From NCBI GenBank assembly GCA_002431715.1, contig DJHI01000180.1, positions 7,215 through 22,309 on the forward strand: a DNA stretch of 15,095 nucleotides, given 5' to 3'. This stretch comes from Armatimonadetes bacterium UBA5829 (GTDB lineage: Bacteria; Armatimonadota; UBA5829). The stretch's first letter is position 1. Every line of letters starts with the position of its first letter. Positions 1 through 7,900 of this stretch are shown here, piece after piece. The position numbers and the translations under genes were made by a program. Below the pieces are notes generated by a model. That model saw only the letters and a list, made by a program, of their open reading frames with translations. It made no database searches and was not told the DNA's origin.

Positions 1-1038
1 ACTATTTGAATACGAGCCCCAACCGGTCGGATCTGAATGGCGAAGTTGAAATGACCCTGTGCCGTTCGGAGTAAGTGAATAATACAGGGGCAAATTCATC
101 TGAAGGCCCTCAGTACCGTAAGTTATCATTTGGCTTGCGCCTGCATTACGGCTGTTGAGTGACACAACATGCAATGGAACGCTGAGAACTTTATCGCCTT
201 CCATATAGAAATTCGCATGCTTTATCTTTATCTCTTCCCCAGGTCGTATAACAAGACTCTTTGCGCGGATAAACATGTTCGCCTGCTCGACCGGAGTAAA
301 ATCAAAGCTGACTTTCTTATCAGGCTTTTTGTCAGGTTCCAACAACAGATCACGCCCTCTGAAGAGCATCCGTTTCGCCCCGTCATCGGCTGGGGTCAGC
401 AGGACTCCGTTCATTTTGTTAAAGTTATAATATAAGGCGCTGGCCTGAATCTCCTTATCACCTTTCTTTATGATAATATTATCTCCTCCAAGCCTTGCCC
501 GTGCACGAAGGATATTGCCCTTTACATCGATCTGAGCCTCCTCCGCGGTAATTGTAACTCCACGATGGTAAATTTTAACCCCGCCTGCGGCGTCGACGAC
601 CTGCCCGCCGACATCGTAGCCCAGTTGTTGATCGCTGGAGACAAGAATGAAAGACTCATCGAACATTTCAGTCCCCGGAGCCAGGAAGTCTACATTTAAT
701 TGAGCAACAGCCCTGCCATTTGCTACAACCGCTGATACAAGCGCCGTGCCTACCGTTGCGCTGCTTTGAAGCCGGGCACGAGCAATACGAGAACTTGTGC
801 GAACGATATGGTCGATAATTCCAAGACTTGTTGTGAAATCGACCTCAGTTCCATCGGGGACGGCATGGCCCTCCGCATCGCGGACATCGGCTGTTATTGT
901 AGTGGTGCTGAATGAGTCGGCAACAATTGCCTGCGGCTGCGCACGAAGCCACAGGGAATAATCATTGGCCGCCGCATTCGATATAGAAGAGATGAGCGCC
1001 ATCAACACAACGAGGAGAAAAACACTTTTTGCTTGCAT
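1..1038 (-). CDS. LptD/OstA-like outer-membrane assembly protein with N-terminal invasin-like Ig domain (3' end cut by window edge)
   Basis: The frame is open from an ATG at 1038 to the window edge (346 codons, no stop). Residues 1-24 form a signal peptide (hydrophobic FLLVVLMALI, then SNAAA), so the product is exported. Residues 27-122 look like a bacterial Ig-like (Big_1/invasin) domain: TTITADVRDAEGHAVPDGTEV is followed by DFTTSLG and a strand ending VSAVVANGRA. Residues 140-290 resemble the OstA/LptA-like beta-jellyroll of LptD: short strands such as VKIYHRGVTITAEEAQID, then ALYYNFNKMNGVL and VLSVPLHVV. The last visible residues (YYSLTPNGTGSFQLRHSD) could open the C-terminal beta-barrel. 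LptD proteins insert LPS into the outer membrane; that role here is inferred from domain order only. The extra Ig domain before the OstA part is unusual. The ribosome binding site is weak. An unrelated Ig-domain surface protein remains possible. Confidence 0.7.
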   Translation of the reverse strand, partial: MQAKSVFLLVVLMALISSISNAAANDYSLWLRAQPQAIVADSFSTTTITADVRDAEGHAVPDGTEVDFTTSLGIIDHIVRTSSRIARARLQSSATVGTALVSAVVANGRAVAQLNVDFLAPGTEMFDESFILVSSDQQLGYDVGGQVVDAAGGVKIYHRGVTITAEEAQIDVKGNILRARARLGGDNIIIKKGDKEIQASALYYNFNKMNGVLLTPADDGAKRMLFRGRDLLLEPDKKPDKKVSFDFTPVEQANMFIRAKSLVIRPGEEIKIKHANFYMEGDKVLSVPLHVVSLNSRNAGASQMITYGTEGLQMNLPLYYSLTPNGTGSFQLRHSDPTGWGSYSNS

Positions 1039-1058
1039 TAATGTAATGATATGCCTAA

Positions 1059-1080
1059 GTTTGTTTCAGGTCAAACAAAC
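1059..1080 (-). other. Intercistronic RNA hairpin upstream of the LptD-like gene
   Basis: A perfect 8-base inverted repeat (GTTTGTTT / AAACAAAC) with a 6-base loop (GACCTG) lies in the 73-base gap between the CsgG/LpoB-like gene and the LptD-like gene. No T-run follows it on the minus strand, so it is not a typical intrinsic terminator. It ends 20 bases before the ATG at 1038, which lacks a strong Shine-Dalgarno sequence, so it could influence translation or RNA stability. The pairing is seen directly; the role is inference. Confidence 0.5.
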
Positions 1081-1111
1081 CGGCTGTATGATCGGGGGAA
1101 TGATAAAATGA

Positions 1112-1834
1112 CTATTTTGCAGACTGGGCAGCCGGCATAGAGATTGGGGCGGTGTCGCCGCCCCCATTCTTCTTTGCTGTTGATTCTGATTCTTTATCTG
1201 CTGAGGACTCTTCTTCCAATAACTGAACTTTCAATTTAGCTACTGCGTCGCCGGCAGCCAAAGCTCTAATATCTTCCTCTTCGCCGGTAGAACTACCTTC
1301 AGGAGTGCGCCCTGTAACAAGAAGCGTCTTAGCCACTTTGCCTGTCTTTGTACTAACTAGGTTTACCGATATAGTAACCTGAGCACTCTTGTTTGTCGTA
1401 TCCATCTTGTAATCTTCAACAGATCCTACAAGCAGATAATCGGCCGCAAGCAGCTTAGCTAATGTGACACATTTTTCTGTATCCTCAGCGAAGGGTGGAG
1501 TTGTTTCCTGCGGTTTAATTGCACCGTCATCTTTCGCCCTTTTTATAGGCGCCAATCTATCAGTATAGAAATAAACCCAATATTGATCGTTCGAAAACAT
1601 CAGTGAATGCAGCGCTGAAGCCACATCCTCGCCAAAGGTATCGGGCAGTTTCGTTGCAGAGGCGTTGTCGAATGGAAATATAACAAGTGACTGAGTAACA
1701 GCCGGAGCAGACCCTTTTTTCTTCGACTTGAAAAGCCCGAATATACCGGCATCAGCACTCCCAACCGTCATCATAGCAATGAGAGTAACAAGCCCAATAC
1801 TTACCAAAAGGCGACGTCTATCCACCTTGATCAT
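1112..1834 (-). CDS. Exported CsgG/LpoB-like fold protein, 240 residues
   Basis: I place the start at 1834 rather than at the in-frame ATG at 1888, because TTGGAGGT sits about 10 bases upstream and the protein then opens with a signal peptide: MIKVDRRR, a hydrophobic stretch at residues 9-24, and a likely cut after SADA (residue 29). There is no lipobox cysteine, so it is probably soluble in the periplasm or exported, unlike classic LpoB and CsgG lipoproteins. Residues 48-206 follow the CsgG/LpoB/TolB-N-like pattern: a first strand LVIFPFDNAS, a helix (EDVASALHSLM), then AKLLAADYLLVGSVEDYK and a strand pair around VTISVNLVSTKTGKV. That fold binds or assembles envelope components, but no partner can be named here. 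A helix (187-209) and a Lys/Glu/Ser-rich, low-complexity tail (210-240) close the protein. It lies between the giant surface protein and the LptD-like gene. Confidence 0.85.
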   Translation of the reverse strand: MIKVDRRRLLVSIGLVTLIAMMTVGSADAGIFGLFKSKKKGSAPAVTQSLVIFPFDNASATKLPDTFGEDVASALHSLMFSNDQYWVYFYTDRLAPIKRAKDDGAIKPQETTPPFAEDTEKCVTLAKLLAADYLLVGSVEDYKMDTTNKSAQVTISVNLVSTKTGKVAKTLLVTGRTPEGSSTGEEEDIRALAAGDAVAKLKVQLLEEESSADKESESTAKKNGGGDTAPISMPAAQSAK

Positions 1835-1873
1835 AATTGAAACAACCTCCAAGAGAAAATAACCAGAATCATT

Positions 1874-1904
1874 TTGTGGACGAAGCAAACAGCCTCGCCC
1901 ACAA
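1874..1904 (-). other. Strong RNA hairpin between the giant protein gene and the CsgG/LpoB-like gene
   Basis: On the minus-strand transcript the arms TTGTGGGCGAGGC and GCTTCGTCCACAA pair over 13 positions (11 Watson-Crick, two G.U) around a 5-base loop TGTTT. On the plus-strand transcript the two G.U positions become A/C mismatches, so the structure suits minus-strand RNA. No clear U-run follows, so a simple Rho-independent terminator is unlikely. Processing, mRNA stability or partial attenuation between the giant gene and the next gene are possible roles (inference). Confidence 0.6.
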
Positions 1905-1906
1905 CT

Positions 1907-1945
1907 ATTATACTACGTTTTATTCAGGTAACGGCGGCATGTCAA
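1907..1945 (-). promoter_or_regulatory. Possible internal promoter for the CsgG/LpoB-like gene
   Basis: A perfect TTGACA (1945-1940) lies inside the last codons of the giant protein gene. TAAAAC (1922-1917) follows at 17 bases, and a perfect TATAAT (1912-1907) at 27 bases, which is too far for the usual spacing. Each candidate therefore has one weak element. If TATAAT is used, transcription would begin inside the first arm of the 1874-1904 hairpin, so that hairpin would form only in read-through RNA. This rests on sequence match only. Confidence 0.25.
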
Positions 1946-4900
1946 GACTATCTGATTTCATTATCTTAACTGCACTCTCAGATCTGAAAGGCGATGATGA
2001 CGAGGCAGCACCTACAGAACTCGAAGAAACACCATTGTAACTGGTATTCGGGTTGATTATAAGTTTACAATCAACCAACGCCTTAATCCAGTAACCTGAC
2101 CATGCCTTAAGAACTCTTTCGACTTCCTGATCGTCGTCATCATATGTCGCGCTTACCAGAACATATTTGTAATCAGCAGCATCCCATCGCCAAGCATAAT
2201 CTCTTATTAAACCGGCTGATGCAGCCTGACTCAGTGTATATTGCTGGCTAAGATAGCTAACTTTGACTTCGCTGATCGGAATACCAACATCCTCTTTCGG
2301 CGTTATGACATTCCCGCTGGCATCTTTCTTCCAATTGAAGAAGATGTTACCAAACTGATTCCAACCCTTACTCAATTGAATGGTGCATGGCGTATATTCA
2401 GTTTCGCCAGTAGTAGAATTGGCCTGCGTATCATAAGCCTTTGAGAAGACCTTGATTAAGCGATAACTCTGCGAGTAATCCAAAGACACGTCGGGATTGC
2501 CCAATGCAAGCATTCCGGTCTGATAATCGCCTATACTGACCGAATCTGTCGGATATGTCGACTTGGGTTTGATCCAAACAGCTTCGCCGGATTTCAGAGT
2601 TGGGAATGTTCCAGAGACGCCGTACCAGTAGTACTGGTTATACTCAGGTATCCATCTAACAATCTGCATTAAGCTCGACCTTGTATAACCAAACAGTGCG
2701 CCGGGTTCACCTGATCCGATCTTCATCGGTGGACATATCATATCGACTACCGGCGCTAAAGATACCAGGTCATCGGAATCCGTCGCGCCCCTAACAGCAA
2801 CCGTTCTCATTGGACCACCGACTACCACACTTGCGTTATCGTTTATTCCATCGCCGTTTGAATCAGTGGTAATAGAATCCCAACTATCGTTGCCCGCCCA
2901 TACGATATTGACTTTCCAAGTTCCGCTGGCACAGAGAGTAATGTTATCACCGGTAATAAGGGCCGTATCGGCACCCGCCGGATATGAAGATACACTCAAC
3001 TTGGCAATCCAATTTGAACCGTCAGTCGAGACCGTTGTTCCGCCTGAATCAGTGGCCATAGTAACCTTGCCTACAAGCGCTAACTGCGTTCCATCGGGCT
3101 TGGTCACCTTAACCGCAACATCTTCAATGCTTCCGTCTGCTGGAACACCTGTAACGGTATTGATCGGGAATTTTACTCTTCCAACAATCAATACATTGTC
3201 ACCAACTGATGCCGTTGTAATTCCGGCGGCAGTGTCGGGATCATCTTCGGATGCGTCGACAAACCTCAGGTTTGTAATAAACGGCTGAAGTATTACAGGA
3301 CCGCTCTTTGCAGCTAGTGTAGTTGCATCATCAATGCCGTCGGTAGCCGCCGCGTAATATGTATGGTCTCCAATGCCCAAATTACTTCCTAATGTTGATA
3401 CTTTATAAGTAGCACCAGATGCATAATCAGCCGGTGCTGCAGTTGTGCGAGTCATGACAAGAGTCTTCTCAGTGGACAGACCCTTATCAATCACGAGATT
3501 AAGTCTGTCGGTGCCTGAAGCTACTACAGGCGCATCACCATCAGCATCAACATATGTTGCAGTATACACAAATGTCTGATCAAGTTTGCCCGCGCTCGGG
3601 CTGACCGAACAGCTCGTTATTTGTGGTGCGGTATTGGTGCTGGGATCTCTTACCACGATATTTTGATATGTCACAGAGGCCGCGTCTTGGTAGCCATCGT
3701 TGGCTTCAAATACCACACTATAAGTTCCGGATTCCAAGCCATCCTTGGCTCCTGCAAACTGAGCACCAGAGGAATATACCGGACTATCGGATACAGCCTC
3801 CATAGTAACCAGATATTCCGTCGCATCAGCTAGATTTGTGAGTCTAGCCTGGACAGTAGGCGTTGGAGCATTCGTCTCTCCACCGTCAAGGTCTTTATAG
3901 GTCGCATAGAAGTTGTATACGGTTCCCTCCTGCACCACTGATACACTAGTTAGGGTCGGTTTATAGTTGACCATAAACGTATAATCAGATGAAGCAGGAA
4001 ATCTCACTTTATGATCAGGATCATAACCATCGGATCCTTCAAAGTGATATTTAACCGTCCCTTCAGAGAAATCGGTCAATGTAATCTGGAACGGGACTGC
4101 CGAATAATAATCCGCAGGCACCTCTACCGGCTGCATAGTTGTTCCAGTGGTACTGCTGCCGAAAACCAGTTTCAAATAGCCCTGGACTCCGTCATGATAG
4201 GTAGGCGGGTCATTGTCGGCATCAGAATAATTGACTGCAAACGTAATCGGCTCCCCTGTAAGGAACTTAGTAGTCGTTGTGCTATTCTCATAATATTTGA
4301 GATACATAGTCGGCTTACACACGATATACACGACTGATGTGCTCTCCGGCAGATTTCGAGAGAGTTTTATAGTCGAAGTGCCAAGTGCGGCCACAGCAGT
4401 TCCGGAACCTTCCGGAATCAAATAATTGGTCCCGGTTAATCCGACGTTATCGTATACACCGACCAACGATGCTATTGTGCTGATCGAATCAGGCACTACC
4501 TCATTAAGCGAAGAAACCGTTCCCGTCTGCACCCAATTGGATGGCATACTCGCTAATGCAGGAGAAAGCGATATAGTTTTACTTGTAGTCGGGTCGAAAG
4601 TCTGAGTCGTATCATAGTAATTTGTAGGACTCCCTGATGATGGGTCCGTCAGATAGACTCCCAGGACTTCACGTATGTTCTCCGCGTTAGCCGTTGTCCA
4701 ATTACCCAGTCTGGATGTATCCATACTTGCCGAAGTTGTTGAGTCAACGGTGACAAGGCTTACATATGGACCCTTATAGAGAGATGTCTCAGTCGTGTTT
4801 TCCAGAACCGGCGCAACATTGCCGGTGGGCACTGTGCTCTTAACAGTCGGACCGGTCCCGCTGCCACCTGTAGGATAATACACCTTATCGGAATAAGGCT

Positions 4901-7900
4901 GGAATGTGTCCTCGATATCCAGCAGCCACTGCGGCTTTGTTACACGACTTCTGGCTGTAAATCTATAGTAATGAGAGCCCACAGCCAACTTGGGAATTGT
5001 CAGTTTATACTGCGTGCCGAGTGAATAATCGGTTGCATCCTGCCTTATCATCAAAAGGCCGTTGATAGTAAATGTCGAACCAGCAGACAGATTATCTCCG
5101 CTGGGACCCAGATCTTTATCTGTCGCTACAGTGATTGTGTTTGCGGTATTGCTCTGAATCAGATAAGCCGTATAGATCAACGATCCGCTGGTAACCTGCA
5201 TCATCATTCCGGCAAACTCATCTGTGGTCCAGTTTGGATTATTGCCGTCCAGGTCCGTTGCGACAATTATTCTATTCTTTGTAGGCAATAATGGATCAAC
5301 GTTGAGAGAGACTACTTTACCAAGATTAAGCGTATCGGTATCCGTAGTATCTATCCATAGTCTCGGTGAACCGGAGACATCGGCGCCAACAAAATTATTA
5401 CTGCTGTCAATGTCCTTGGTTTTATCAAAGAAATATGGCGGATCACTATCGGGATCCTTATATGTAACCGTAAAGGTTACATTAGCATCTACAGCAATCG
5501 TACCTGTCGGTGAAACAGCTCCGCTCAAAAGTTGAGGAGGATCATTGACATATGGCCCTTCCAGATCTATATAGGCCAATGAGCCAGTGCTCCCCGAATC
5601 GGGCCTGTCTTCGTTTTCTTTAGTATAGTAGTCATAAATAGCGACATCCGCGCCATCGGACGCTTCAAACCGATATGTGTGATCTTTTGGTCCGAGACTA
5701 CTTGTTTTGTAAGAGTAATATGTACCTTCACGGTATAAAGGAGTGCCCGAAATCACCTGCGTCATTGTGCAGGCCACACCATCTATATATACCACTACAT
5801 ATTCAGGCGCCTGTCCACTTGCGCCATCGGTATCTGTATACTTCACCTTATAGGTATATTCTGTAGTTGATGTCCCTGTAGATGGAGTAACACTACCCTC
5901 GCTCAGTGTCGGCGCGGTGTTTGCGCCAACCGTCATCGACATTCGAGTGCCGAACATATAAGTGGCAGTTACCGGTCCAGTGGGAGCCGACTTAAACTGC
6001 ACAATTCGATTCCAACGGTCTATATTGTAATCACCCTTCTGATAATATCTGGCCCAAAGCCCATCGGTTCCTGAAGGAACTTCATAGGTAAGCTCCAGAT
6101 GCAGTAGAGGATCATCCGTATAAGTTGTTATGAATGGATCGAAATAGTTGATACTGTCGTCAGATTCCGTCCAGACACCGAGCACACCGCCGGTTGCATC
6201 ACCGCTGTTGCTCTTGAGGTGCACGTCACCGCTCTGCCAGCCGTCAGGAGAGAAGTAAGTTGTACCTTGCGTCCAAACTCCACTCAAATTCTGCTGGGCT
6301 GTTCCACTGCAAATATTAGTGAATCTGGTATCGTAGTACTTTATAAATACTCTCTGCCCGGCGGTAGGTAGATCGTCAGTCAGCGAGATAATTGAATCTC
6401 CCATTCTAAATGCTGTCAGCCCTGCGGCTGCTGAAGCTGGATCGTAATAACTCTTACTAGAGTCATTAACATCACTGAGAGATGTAAAGACTCCCTCTAC
6501 GCTCGCTATAATAGAAGTGTCCTCAGGAACAACATAGTGAACTGATGAATTTCCCGTTGTATCCAATGCAACACCGGGCATTATTGAATAGCGTTCATCG
6601 TCTGCGCCCTGCCAACCACTCTTCATGTTATCCAAGAGCATTTCCGTGCCATTATCATAGACAATAGCATCAGATATACCTGATGCAGAAGAATCTGGGA
6701 TGGGACCGACTATCGGGCTCTGGCTTTGATATTTGAGCCATACACTAGTGGTACCGCTTGGCAAGGATGTGCCCAGATATACTACAGTGTCCCCGGCAGC
6801 AAATGCATGACTGGTGCCGGTATAGTAGTTGATGTTATTTATGGTAGAGTTGTCAAGATCTTCCTTAAGATAGACACCGGAAAGCTCAACAATATCATCA
6901 GCGTTGCTGGGTGTTACTTGCGTTAGAACACCACTATTTACTGTAGCCTGCTGCGCGATCATCGGCTTGATTTTATACTGATTGCTCCCAAGAGAAACCA
7001 AGGTTCCGCCAGTCAGGTCGGATGTAATACAATTAGCCGAATTTGATCTTGTAGTAGCTGACGATGTTGACTTATACGTTGCCCACTTAGCTGCGTCCTT
7101 GAACAAGAAAGCATAGTAATACTGCTTTGCGGTCTCGTATTCAGCGTTTTCAATGCCGGTTAGTCGAGTCTGATAGTAGTATAACGCCCCATTGGTGTAC
7201 GTCACGTCGCTGGAATCGCTCTTGGCCATATCGTGGCCATCATCCCAAAGGATGGTCTTTCCATCAGGCTGAAGCAGGCCGATAAAAACCTTTGCGATAG
7301 CCGGTGCATCGTTATTTTGATCAGCATAAGTAACATTAAATGTCCAGAGAGTCGCCGAGTTGCTTGTCCCATCGGCGGCTTCTACTGAGCCATCATACAA
7401 TGTAGGAGCATAATTACTTGTAATTGTCAGGTTTGAAATCCAACTGGTTGAGTTGGTTTCACCTTCGATTCTGTCATTATACTCAACCTGACGACCCCAG
7501 TCATCAGAAAACTGGAACTTATATCGACGGGTTCCGGTTTCCATAACAAGGTCTTGATCAGTGGCAGTGTTGAAATAATAATACACACCAGCTTTATATT
7601 TAGCTGAGTTATTTGTATTCGAATTCAAAACCGATTCAGGCAGCATCTGACAAACACGCTGAGTGCCTGAAGAGCTTGTTTCTAAAATCAACTTGGTACT
7701 ATACGGCCGCTGCCCATCAGCGTCTTTGTAAAGAACTCTGAATTTAAAGTTATCTCCCTGCTTGCCGCTTGTAGGAGTAACAGACCAATCGCTTAATTGA
7801 GGCTTGGAATTAATATATGGCCCAGGTACAAAGTCATTATTATCGTAGTCAGGGTTTACTATCGTATCGCCTGTATCGGAGTCGGTAATAAAATAATCAT

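Noticed and set aside
169..435. Plus-strand open frame of 88 codons at the left edge
   Set aside because: The minus strand carries a continuous signal-peptide, Ig and OstA-like coding frame across the same bases, which explains the region better.
1112..1888. Start of the CsgG/LpoB-like gene at 1888
   Set aside because: The extra 18 residues would place the GGAGG site inside the coding region and spoil the signal peptide; the ATG at 1834 has a proper site.
1874..1904. Rho-independent terminator at the end of the giant gene
   Set aside because: The stem is strong but no U-run follows on the minus-strand transcript, so I list it only as a hairpin.
1920..2050. Cell-wall or membrane sorting signal (LPXTG or PEP-CTERM) at the C-terminus of the giant protein
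   Set aside because: The tail is Ser-rich and polar, with no LPXTG, no PEP motif, no hydrophobic helix and no basic end.
2866..3288. Plus-strand open frame of 140 codons
   Set aside because: It lies fully antisense to a well-supported Ig-like region of the giant gene, is rich in Thr/Pro/Ser as expected of a reverse-frame shadow, and has no convincing start context.
4011..4337. Plus-strand open frame of 108 codons
   Set aside because: Antisense to the Ig-like copy at 4014-4297; no ribosome binding site or recognisable domain.
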